A stretch of DNA of 64,000 nucleotides from Rhabditoides inermis (taxonomy: Eukaryota; Nematoda; Chromadorea; Rhabditida; Rhabditidae): assembly GCA_963966185.1 (NCBI GenBank), contig CAWZYM010000295.1, positions 1,004,501 through 1,068,500 of the forward strand, written 5' to 3'. The notes under the pieces are model-generated. The model saw only the letters and a program-made list of their open reading frames with translations. It was not told the origin of the DNA and ran no database searches. Both the position numbers and the translations under genes were made by a program. How positions within the stretch are numbered: the stretch's first letter is position 1; every line of letters starts with the position of its first letter. Shown piece by piece: positions 1-11,601 of this stretch.

Positions 1-87
1 TAAGCAGGATTGTTGCTGATTATAGATTACCATTACGGTTCACGCTGAAGCTTGTCAAAGAACATTGCTATAAACATCTCGTTGCAG

Positions 88-965
88 CATCCTCCCCATC
101 ACATGGGCGTACATTCGAATGATGGGACACAACGGACTGCGGAAGGCGTCCCAGATGGCTATCCTTAATGCAAACTACATGTCCAAGCGACTCGAGGGAG
201 CATACAAGATTGTCTACAAGGGTGCGTCGGCGTGTCTGTCTGTCTGTCTGTCTCTACCTCCCCCACTCTTTCTCTCTCTCTCCCTCTCTCCCCCCTACAT
301 CTCACTCTCACTCCTCTCTCCCCTCTCTCTCCCTCTCTCTCTCCCTCTCTCTCTATTCTCTCTCTCTTCAGACGAGCAGGGTCTGATTGCGCACGAGTTC
401 ATCATCGACTGCAAGCCGTTCAAGAAGAGTGCGGGAGTCGAGGTCGTCGACATTGCCAAGAGGCTCATGGACTATGGGTATATATAGAGAGAGAGGGAGA
501 GAGGGAGCGAGAGAGGGGGGAGGGGGGAGGGAATAAAGAGGAAGAGGGAGGGATAGAGAGAGAGAGAGAGAGTGGCGTTACTTCAGCTTCCACTCTCCCA
601 CCATGTCTTGGCCCGTGCACGACTGCCTCATGATTGAGCCCACCGAGTCGGAGGATAAGGTATTGATCGAATATTGATTTATAGATTGATTATCGATTGA
701 TTGGAGGCGGAGATGGATCGTCTGGTTGATTCTCTGCTGGCGATTCGCGAGGAGATTGCTGCCATTGAGAGGGGAGAGCTCGACAAGAAGGACAACCCGC
801 TTAAGGTAGGTAAAGTACTGTAACTGTAGGCATACTGTACTATGTAATGTTATCGTAACCCATTCCAGAACGCGCCCCACACTCTGGCTGTGGTGTCTGC
901 GGATAAGTGGGATCACGCCTACTCGAGGCAGCTGGCAGGGTGAGTGGAGGGAGAGAGAGGGAGGG

Positions 966-1006
<41 letters not shown>

Positions 1007-1139
1007 GTGAGCTTTTTTCAGATTCCCGAAGCCGTGGTGCGCGCACAAGCTGTGGCCTTCTGTGAGCCGCATCGACGATCAGTTTGGAGACCGCAACCTC
1101 GTCTGCACCTGTCCGCCCATCGAGAGCTACACCCAGTAG
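88..1139 (+). CDS. gldc: Glycine dehydrogenase (decarboxylating), P-protein, C-terminal part
   Basis: This is the 3' end of the pyridoxal-phosphate P-protein of the mitochondrial glycine cleavage system, which decarboxylates glycine and passes the aminomethyl group to lipoyl H-protein. Six exons splice in phase: 88-221, 372-477, 587-659, 707-805, 869-939 and 1022-1139. Conserved family blocks are visible: [62 protein letters not shown] and [11 protein letters not shown]. The last block lies close to the C-terminus in known P-proteins, so the TAG at 1137-1139 is the natural end. The N-terminal three quarters, including the PLP lysine, lie outside the window. Introns carry CT or GA microsatellites. 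AATAAA follows at 1276. Identity is secure. Confidence 0.95.
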
Positions 1140-1275
1140 ATGTATCGATCGATTATCGATTTATCCCAGTTATTGATTGATTGTTCCATTCCAGCCGCCA
1201 TTCGGGTATCCCGCTCATGACACTGTTTGCGTGATTGTTTAAGAGAGTTTTGCATAGACAAAGATTTATTTGAGT

Positions 1276-1281
1276 AATAAA
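1276..1281 (+). terminator. Polyadenylation signal of the glycine decarboxylase gene
   Basis: A canonical AATAAA lies 137 nt after the stop codon. No other good candidate occurs between the stop and the convergent gene at 1450. Confidence 0.6.
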
Positions 1282-1449
1282 GAGTTATAAATTGATGAAA
1301 GCAAGTATTCCAACACACACTCTCTCACCCTCTCTCTTTATATATATGTATTGTATTTATGTGATTGGATGAATTGGAAGTACAATGTGGACGGAAAATG
1401 ACAAGTAACTCATCTGTTCATATCGTTTATCGGTGTCTCGCAATATTGT

Positions 1450-3589
<2,140 letters not shown>

Positions 3590-3696
3590 TGATGGGCGCT
3601 GTGCTGTCCTCCAGCCGTCGCCCCCCTTATATGCGTCTCCATCCGCTCGACCGCATGCCTGCACTCTCTTATTTCAACACACTCTTTCCTCATGCG

Positions 3697-4246
3697 TAGG
3701 GACCGCAACGTGAGGTGTAGATTTTGTGTCGAAATCATGTAACATTTTCTGACTGGACGCGTTACTTGCTCTAATTAGCGTAGAACGATTCGCCCTTCCG
3801 CGCTGATTCCAACGGTATTCGATTTATGGGAAAACGTGCCCCGTAAAGTATTGAAAATCGATAAAGAGTGATATGATGACGTCATATTTCTTTGATCTAG
3901 CCGCCATTGCCAAAAATGAGTAATGAAAAATGGTGTCATAAGAGACGTAATTCATCGAGTGCTGATTGATTATACTCACAAAGCGTAGTGCTACTATTAG
4001 AAACGATTATATTCATAAATTAACTATTAATGACGTCATCAGTGCTTTGATCTAGCCGCCCTCTGTCGCACTTTCCCTGTGTGAGCGAGCGCTCGGGTGC
4101 GAGCGCGCCGCGCGGAATTAGAGCGCAATGTGAACGATGAACCCTATGAACATTATATATTTTCGAAATCAGCTTGAAACGATCTACATTATTATACAAA
4201 CTGCTATACCACATCCAAACTTCTAAAATTCTCATTGTGGTCCCTA
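3697..4246. mobile_element. hAT-type MITE, copy 1
   Basis: A 550-bp element with TAGGGACC ... GGTCCCTA termini. It is flanked by a perfect 8-bp duplication, CTCATGCG (3689-3696 and 4247-4254). Both 8-bp duplications and TAGGG-type ends are typical of the hAT superfamily. The interior holds two ATGACGTCAT motifs and a repeated GATCTAGCCGCC block, and has no transposase. A diverged second copy lies at 20983-21534. Confidence 0.88.
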
Positions 4247-4254
4247 CTCATGCG

Positions 4255-5177
4255 CGTCGACAACGCGTTGGCGATTGAGTCAGAAGTCGATTGAATACCG
4301 TTTCTGCACCCAATGAATGACATGCGCCCACATGTATTGTAGTCGAGAAATTTTATTGACCTCCAATCAGGAACTTGTCAGCTTCACATAAATGGAATAG
4401 AAATGTTAACATAATGCAGTTTCACGTTTTGCACAAAACAATACAGGGTACTTCTGCTGATACTGTTAGTATGGAAAGGGTTCTAAAAAAGTGCACCCAA
4501 CCGCACGTCGCGGAAAAAACAGAAAAAAACAACTATGCACATGCATATTATCAATTAAAGTTAAAGTATTGACGCCTAAATAAGACATACCATATGTATT
4601 ACAACTTCTTGCTCTCCTCCGCCTCTTATTCGTTTTGGGAACGGGGCAGAAGAGTGAAACTATTACACTCACTGATGTCTTATGTTATGAATTGAAGCGT
4701 TCAAAGTGGTCACACCAAAACAGGGTGACAACGGTAGATTCTTTTTCATGGATAAACTCATTCACATAACATGCGCTATTATACTCTTTTGAAAGTTACT
4801 CAATCTTTGTTGGAATCTTTGTTGGTCTGCTTCTTGAGTTTGTTTCTTCACAGAAACCTTGTTTTTTTTAAAAAAAATTTCAACCTTGCAGGTTACTATT
4901 CTATCGCGCAGAATCCTATTAACAAGAACACGTATGTAACGTATAACCATATTTGATTGTCAAAACTGTTCCCGAAGCATATCTCGAATCGATTCCATAA
5001 TAAAGAAATCGGCCGCCAACGCAATCACCATAAATTTCCGAGGTTTCTGAAAGGCGCAACAAGAAATCACCCCACATCCATTATGCCGCCGAAATGACAG
5101 TGAATAGACGCGCGGATCAGGACTACGGTACTGACTGCTTAAAAGGGACAATGGTGGAGAGGGCGGCACCAGTGAAT
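4255..5177. other. Interval with no supported gene
   Basis: AT-rich spacer between the hAT MITE and the next plus-strand gene. Open frames here are short and have no splice context or recognisable domain. No RNA gene was recognised. Confidence 0.5.
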
Positions 5178-5573
5178 ATGCGAGCCGTCGTCGTGTTTCT
5201 CGCGTGCCTCGCCTCAGCCGCCGCCATCGAGTACATGGCGTTTTCGTGGCGAGACGCCCGCTACAACGACTGGAACTGCGCCGTCGGCAACAACAACAAC
5301 ACATCCACTCCCTCAACCGAGCCGACAACCAGGAAGTGAGGCGCGAGAGCACCAGAGAAGCCTCGCGAGTGGAGAGAGAGAGGGAGAGGGAGAGAGAGAG
5401 CTGGCAGAATGTGACTTTCCACGAAGGTCCACACCGAGAACGACTCCGACTACCACGACGACCACAGCTCCCACCACTGCCAAGAGTCGTATGTTCCACT
5501 CCGCGAGAGAGAGAGAGAGAGAGAGAGGGGGAGAGAAAGAGAAAGAGAGAGAGAGTGAGAGAGAGAGAGAGAA

Positions 5574-5604
<31 letters not shown>

Positions 5605-6120
5605 AAGAGAAAGAGAGAGAGAGAGAGAGAAGGAGAAAGGGAGAGGGAGAGAGAAGGAGAAAGGGAGAGGGAGAGAGAAGGAGAAAGGGAGAGGGAGAGA
5701 GAGATGGTCGAGTTTAGTGTCTTGTCTCACCGCGGACCTCCCCCTCACTGGCAGTTGGGATCTGCAAGGAAGAGAAGTGACATCCTGAACACTAGCATTT
5801 CAACCTCCAATCTGTTCAGGTGGTGTCGAATCTATCGAGTATGTTTGCGCTGTGCGGAACAGAGGACGACTTGTCAGCCAAGTATACGGTTACTTATCGT
5901 AATTCTGGCAGAAAGGTGAGTTGTAATGTTCTCAATGATACCACCTTTCGCGCAGGTCATGTCTGATTCTACGGAAGAGTCGACTCTGAGAGTGCGTCTG
6001 CTATGCAACGGGGGCGAATGGCACGTGCTAGTACTTGTCAGCAGTACAATCACGCCTGAACGACAAACATACACCTACTCGCCGTATCCAGTCATCAACG
6101 CTACTTGTGAAACGCATTGA
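5178..6120 (+). CDS. Secreted protein with Thr-rich linker, function unknown
   Basis: Five exons join in phase to give 179 aa: 5178-5335, 5427-5488, 5718-5776, 5820-5915 and 5956-6120. The protein starts with a signal peptide (MRAVVVFLACLASAAAIE), followed by an Asn run, a Thr/Pro-rich mucin-like linker (TTPTTTTTTAPTT) and a C-terminal part with three or more cysteines (CLTADLP, FALCGTED, LLCNGGEW) ending in ATCETH. I do not recognise the C-terminal domain. The second-to-third exon intron consists largely of (GA)n with a repeated unit of about 24 bp. The start could lie upstream in the same frame (5094 or 5151), but the Met at 5178 opens the signal peptide. AATAAA lies at 6162. Confidence 0.7.
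5507..5702. repeat. (GA)n microsatellite with a 24-bp higher-order unit
   Basis: A purine-only tract on the plus strand. Its 3' part repeats a GAGAAGGAGAAAGGGAGAGG unit about three times. It fills an intron of the Thr-rich secreted protein gene. Confidence 0.9.
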
Positions 6121-6161
6121 AGCACAATTCGACTTGTGAAACTATTTGAGTTCTGAGTATG

Positions 6162-6167
6162 AATAAA
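6162..6167 (+). terminator. Polyadenylation signal
   Basis: AATAAA lies 42 nt after the stop codon of the Thr-rich secreted protein gene. Confidence 0.55.
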
Positions 6168-6270
6168 GGAGTTCGATGGTTGGGTTCAAAGCGAGTAAAC
6201 AACAAAAAAGTTTCTTATAAATACATTATATACAGGTCTAGTAAATAATACGACAGATAGTTTATTTATG

Positions 6271-6435
6271 TCACGGACACGTTTCACGCACTTTGCCCGG
6301 GTACGATTGTTGTACCAACATGCATGTTCCTGCACCATCCTGCTCGATTCTGCATCGCCGACTGCGACACAGAGTCCTCTGTTTCGATTCCGGCAGACAG
6401 CGACGGTGCGTCAGACAGGCCAAACACCAGACAGA
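6271..6435 (-). CDS. Possible terminal exon of an unidentified minus-strand gene
   Basis: On the minus strand a good acceptor (TTTTCTTTTCAG) precedes an open stretch. It ends in a stop in either of two frames (6271 or 6284), and AATAAA follows on the minus strand at 6261-6266. This is the arrangement of a last exon. Upstream open segments at about 6530-6640 and 6760-6900 could be further exons, but I could not join them in phase. No domain was recognised. Confidence 0.25.
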   Translation of the reverse strand, partial: SVWCLACLTHRRCLPESKQRTLCRSRRCRIEQDGAGTCMLVQQSYPGKVRETCP

Positions 6436-6976
6436 CTGAAAAGAAAACCAATCATTTAAGAAGTGAATTACCAAAACGAATCACTAGACGGACTGGTCGA
6501 CTGGTGTCTAGTGGGTCCGCGTCGCCGCCGCGGCTTTGCGGTCGGAGAGACGAGAGGAAACTGCCGCGGGGCGCCCGGGCGCCGAGCACGACACGAGGTC
6601 AGAGGTCACCGCTTGCGAGAGAAAGCCTGTCTGCAATGATTAAATGAAACACATACGATTCTCGATTTTAACATTCATGCATTTGTCATGTACATTTCAT
6701 ATGATGTATGATGACGGAGTGCAAAAAGTCGCAAACGACGGAGTGCAAAAAGTCAAAAAGTCGAAGGCGGACCCGGGCAGATCCGGAGAACGATGAGTGG
6801 GCAATGGGGTGAGGATCGAGGACCCTACGGTCAACTGCATTGACAGGGGACCAGCCAAACCCAATGTCGCAATAGAGCCCTACTACTTCATCCAGGTAAT
6901 CCCCATTCGACAACAACCATAGACACGTGTACAGTAGCATGTATTTATTGTTCGAAAACATTATTATATTTCATTT

Positions 6977-7095
6977 GTGTTGGATTCGCATGAAGTATAC
7001 AATATAATATATAAACAACATAAAACACAGTATAATGGCTGTGTTGGATTCGCATGAAGTATACAATATAATATATAAACAACATAAAACACAGG
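6977..7095. repeat. Direct duplication of a ~55-bp unit
   Basis: The segment starting TGTGTTGGATTCGCATGAAG and ending AAACAACATAAAACACAG occurs twice, about 64 bp apart, with no visible differences across the unit. It is a recent local duplication in AT-rich intergenic DNA. Confidence 0.85.
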
Positions 7096-7203
7096 TAGCT
7101 CAGGCAATTGTCACTTCGATTGACAGTCGATTGACGCTGTGACACTAACTAATGTACTCAAAGTACCTGTAAACAGAGATATACGGAAAATAAACGATTT
7201 ATG

Positions 7204-7494
7204 CTAATTTATTGATAAATTAATGATAAGATGAACGGTATAAAAGTTGTATTCTTGAAAAAATCGCCCACGCCCCCTGGGGGCCTCAAAGTCTTCTGGC
7301 GCAGGGCCAGCAGTCTCGCGACGGGACCAAATAATCTCTATATCAGCTGCTTTCCTCAGCGTCTCTGTCAAATCATATGTTCGCGTATTTTCGTTATTTT
7401 TAGTATTTTTGTGTTTATTTATGATGTTTATTTCGTACAATTCCAGGTGCTTCTTCACTTCCATCGAATAAAGGTGGTTGCGCTCTGAAAACAC
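7204..7494 (-). CDS. Possible small protein or terminal exon, unidentified
   Basis: Open minus-strand frame of 96 aa, rich in charged residues (DLTETLRKAADIEIIWSRRE, PRGRGRFF). It ends in TAG within an AATAAATTAG sequence, so the stop and a polyadenylation signal overlap. I recognise no family, and it may be chance. Confidence 0.2.
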   Translation of the reverse strand: MFSERNHLYSMEVKKHLELYEINIINKHKNTKNNENTRTYDLTETLRKAADIEIIWSRRETAGPAPEDFEAPRGRGRFFQEYNFYTVHLIINLSIN

Positions 7495-7592
7495 CGCTGC
7501 GCAACAATGAAACAGTCGCGAAGTTGAGTATTTTTGTTGTTTGCATGTTTAGTTTCAATTGTAGTGCTTTGTTTTGATTGTTTTATGGACAG

Positions 7593-8791
7593 GAACTGTT
7601 CGTCTACGAACTGTTAATCCTTCCGTCATCGGAATCACTCTTACGCCGTGATCAGGTGCGTGTATACGTAATCTTTTCATTTTGTGTAAATCAGCTGTTT
7701 ACAGTGATGATGAAGTAGTTTTATTGTAAACTATTACAATTCATTCAATGTGTTGTCTGAATATTACATATGTTTTACATGTTGCATTGCAGATGTCTTC
7801 GATGAACACCGGAAGCACCTACAACAAGCTGTCCTTCTGCCCAAGGCGCGGCGCGTGCGGGTATATTATAAGTTTTTGTTACGCAATAAATGAAATGTTA
7901 TGATTATCATAAATACATTATTTTTATTTATGTGTTGTTTTATATATAACGAATGTTCCTGCCGTGAAAAAAAACAACTGTTGTGTCCTCCTTGAACTCG
8001 TCGGTGTCGTCGTTGTCCTGCAGCGAAATGAGCAGCACGTTCATGCACATCATTTGCATCATGTTCGGACAGTACAGCAGCTCCAACGCTTGTCGAACAC
8101 GTTTATTTTCAAACTATATTGTTTCTTATTTTTATTGTAGATGTCAGCTACACTCGTTTCGCTCGTTTCGTGAACTCGTTTCGTGGTACACTCGTTTCGT
8201 GAACAATCCCCAGCGTAAGGAGACGTGGATAGATTCTTGCACTGCTTCTGGAGTTGTCTCCAACCTCACTTTGCGCGCGCGCACCGCTGTCCCGAACGGC
8301 TTTTTGTGCAAGTCGCACTTCTCTCCGTGGTGTTTCATGGCAGACGGAAACAACTTGCATAAGAGTGCAGTACCATTCCAAGTAAGAACATATTTATTAC
8401 AATGAATGAACAAAATGGGAATCAAACAATCTATTAGGAGAGTGAGGCAACCGCAGTCGAGGTCATGGAATCGGAATCGAAGGTGGGACGACCTTCTGCT
8501 GGCAAAACGAAGAGCAACGAAGAGGCTCGACGGGTACGTTGATCCGTTGATCGAACTGGCACTCGTGGAATAGGAAGCCTGAAAATAAATTTCTTAGGAT
8601 GATGGGCCTCCCCGTGTTCAGCATGATCACACCCCGACTGTCAAGCGTGACCCCGATCCGCCATACGAGGTTAGTTATATTCCTTTACTTTGCTTTGTTC
8701 ATAGTTCTATTTCTCTCCTACACTCCCCCTCCCTGCCTCATCTCATTTATCCTATCTCCCACGTCGATATGAGAATGAGGGCGACGGATAG
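7593..8791 (+). CDS. THAP-type zinc finger protein (5' end unresolved)
   Basis: Six segments join in phase: 7593-7655, 7793-7860, 8024-8381, 8438-8533, 8598-8669 and 8705-8791 (247 aa). The third exon resembles the second half of a THAP DNA-binding domain. It has RKETWIDSC in place of the usual R..W...., then FLCKSHFSPWCF with the C-x2-H pair, and KSAVPF in place of the AVP box. The tail is acidic or basic and low in complexity (ESESKVGRPSAGKTKS). The first metal-binding cysteine pair is less clear, but CRC just upstream is a candidate. The initiator exon was not found; an ATG at 7507 fits only with a frame adjustment. The gene converges on the P2X7-like gene, with only about 16 bp between the stops. 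Confidence 0.55.
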
Positions 8792-8807
8792 TCTGGAAGA
8801 AAGATAA

Positions 8808-9539
8808 TTATCTTCCGTCAAGTTGGAAACAATTGAACAAAGCAAAGTACGTAGTTTTTGAGGGGCCTGAACGGTGAGAACGACACGGTTGAACGGTTGG
8901 CACACATGCGATAGGGAACACTACTGTACCCTACAGTATGCTCACCTCTCTCCAGTATGCGTGTCCAGCAAGCGAGAGCGGTAGCAACAAACAATCGATA
9001 TGCAAGGTAGCGATAGCGACTAAATACAACATCAGTCTCACAATCATGCAACTATCCACTCACCGATTGCGCCGCTCCTCGTCGCTGTTATCCTCCGCGT
9101 CCATCTCGCCCATGCCTCCTCCTTCACGTCGTCCCATTTCGAAAAGAGTAGAACTCGCATTCAACACCTAAATGAAACCTTCATAATTCTAATAGAACAA
9201 CAAATAATATACCGTGGAACTGAGAACAATCTCATCAAAGTACGCGGAACGCGCGATACAGCCCTGCTCGCGAGTGAACGGACTGCTTTCAAGCATAGAC
9301 GCGAGCTTCGAGCCAGTGGAAGTAAGATCCGTCGTTTCATCGAACAACTGCCCACAACAGTAACTGTGGGGACAGTCCGACTTAGAAAGCTCGCAACCAT
9401 CACCACATGAACAGATATCAGTTTCATTATGTAGTAGAACGCGCGCCTTTTCCAAAGCTCGCTGTTTACGCGCCTCTTCTTTAGCCTCACGCTTGCGTTT
9501 GTCGTCGAGCGTGGGCTCAAACGCCCACTCCGTCGACAT
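8808..9539 (-). CDS. Protein with P2X7-receptor-cytoplasmic-like Zn-binding domain
   Basis: Exon 1 (9213-9539) starts MSTEWAFEPTLDDKRKREAK. It continues in phase into 9064-9167, 8946-9019 and a short last exon near 8808-8863, which is least certain. The pattern is a basic N-terminus, a Cys cluster (CSCGDGCELSKSDCPHSYCC), EQGCIARSAYF, an acidic DNSDEERRN, and RYRYLAYRLFVATALACW. This parallels the C-terminal ballast domain of P2X7, seen in many invertebrates as stand-alone proteins: WCxCG..C...CCQE, C(I/L)....., RFxxYRxFxxW. The usual VLPxC...IR..FP end is not cleanly recovered, so the 3' end may be mis-modelled or degraded. The channel part is absent. Confidence 0.55.
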
Positions 9540-9739
9540 CTATACGATTTATATACTGATATGACAAGAAATTTGAAAAAAAAACACACAAAAAACACGA
9601 AAGAACGAAATTGAGAACCGAAAAGACACGGCAGACGCGATATCGATCGAACAGCTGGGGAAGTCAGAGTGCAGACAGCGAGAGTAAGCTCAAGATCGGA
9701 GCGCAATAGAGCTCGTGTATCTGTGTTCAACCGGGCTTC

Positions 9740-10509
9740 AACGGGCCTCGGCAGACTTATCGCAATCGCAGAATCTCCAAGCTTGGCGTTTTCGAATGTT
9801 AGCGATTCGCCAGCGATTCGCCTGCGATTCGCCGGCGATTCGGCGATTTGGTATCAGCCGACGTAATATCTACGTACAAGAGTTAACAATGTTTGTTATA
9901 ATTCAATTCATAACAACTATGCATAGACTAACTCATTTGAACAGAGAAACATAAATAATAAGATAGGGAATGCACTTGCGCGCGCTGGTTTGTCTGAAAT
10001 CGCCAAATCGCCGATGTCCAAATCGCCAGCCTCGGCGATTTTGGAATCGCCTACACAAAATGATAAATCAACTTGTAATTGAGTGTATGATTCATATTTC
10101 TGTGCATTTTGTGGAACAAGGATACGTTCACAGTAGTTCCCAAGATTGTCTTACACATTATTTGGAATTTCATCACCAAGACGGTGTGTTCATAGCGAAT
10201 TATGTTCAGATATCTGATAAGAGTGAGTATATGTAAGAAACTTATGAAAATAACTTTGTAATCTGTCAAAACACGACCGTAATAGTCGTGGCAATTTTGG
10301 AATCGCTAATTTAAACTTAGCGATTCCAAAATCGCCAAATCGCCGGGTATGGCGATTTCTTGGCGATTCGCCGGCGATTAGTATGCCACCTCAATGGCGA
10401 TTTGGAAGCGATTTTAGAATCGCTGGCGATTTCGGAAAAATCGAGATGTATGCTTCACTACAGCGATTCGCTGGCGATTCGGCGATTGCGATAAGTCTGC
10501 CGAGGCCCA
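9740..10509. mobile_element. Foldback element built of GGCGATT motifs
   Basis: The termini GGGCCTCGGCAGACTTATCG (9740) and its exact inverse CGATAAGTCTGCCGAGGCCC (ending 10509) bracket about 770 bp. Immediate flanks share AAC on both sides, a possible 3-bp duplication. Just inside each end lie many copies of GGCGATT/AATCGCC in varied spacing (9795-9855, 10005-10055, 10290-10500). The centre is unique AT-rich DNA. No transposase frame is present. Confidence 0.7.
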
Positions 10510-11600
10510 ACCTATTGGCCCTATCGTACTTGGAGATGCTCAGCCAGTTGGCACTGTTGCATAGGTTCGTAGCTCAGGCAATTGCCACTGTTGCTATAAA
10601 CATATAATGAGTGGAAGTGGGGAGAGTTGAAAGTGAGGATCAATTGACGGGTGAAGGAGAGGGTCCGGAGTATCCAACAGCAGTCGTCGTCTCATTACTA
10701 TTCAGGTATTATTTGTTATTGTTATGTCAATTCCATGTACTGTATTTATGTTGTCATTTAAATGATATTTTTATTAATCACTGTTCCTTTTCGGACATTA
10801 CTGACGTGATATCGAACAACCTGCTGAGCAATCAGCGCGACGAGTGAGTTTTATTTCATCTGCCTGCACACATAACTAGTATTACTGTGGGAATGAAATA
10901 TTCGTTGTAAAATTAATTTCTTATTCGATTTTTATTTTCTAAGATTATTTAAATTTTCCGATTCCTGTTGCCGAATAGTCACGGTCAACTGTGCGTATTC
11001 GGCAGCGTTTGGCGAGCGCTCCCGCACAGCTGATTGCTTACGTGTTTACCGGCAGATTATGGATGGTTTCGCAAGCATTCCATTATTATTATCATTATTA
11101 TTGATTTTGACATGAGTAGCGTGACTCGGTCGTCACGACACCCAACTGAGCTAGGGGGTTGGGTGGGAAGGGAGTTTTCGAGTCATTTATTTGTGTGTTT
11201 TAGGCATGATCCAATTTCTGGACGCCTATCCAGATGCAGAGCAGGTACAGGAAGCTCAATTGGTGGGTTGGTGTAGTGTGGGTGTGGGAACTAGGGTGAT
11301 AAGTAATTGAAAATTAAGTGCGCGCGTAAGCGAGTGGCGACTTATTTTTGACTCGGAATGATCAAAAGAATCATATTAACCCAAATCTCAATCGATTTGT
11401 GAGAAAGAACAACGATTATCCGTTGCTTTCAAATTTTGCAACTCGCTGTTGCAACTTTTTTCAAACTCAAAATTGGTCCCGCCACGACTTCCATTCCGTT
11501 GAACTCTTCAATACTGCGGAGCTGGCGATAGAACACATAATCCAAGACGAAAGAAGCTCGTTCACTTACTAGGTGGTTCAATGCGTGTGTGCGCCGTAGT
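10510..11600. other. Interval with only weak exon candidates
   Basis: Plus-strand open segments at about 10620-10700 and 11205-11262 have partial splice context (TTTTAG before, GTGGGT after), but I could not chain them in phase and no domain is visible. No gene is called. Confidence 0.3.
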
Positions 11601-11601
11601 G

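Noticed and set aside
4960..5748. 262-codon minus-strand frame rich in Ser-Leu
   Set aside because: It reads the antisense of a (GA)n intron and of the Thr-rich gene's exons. There is no domain, and the plus strand has a coherent spliced model.
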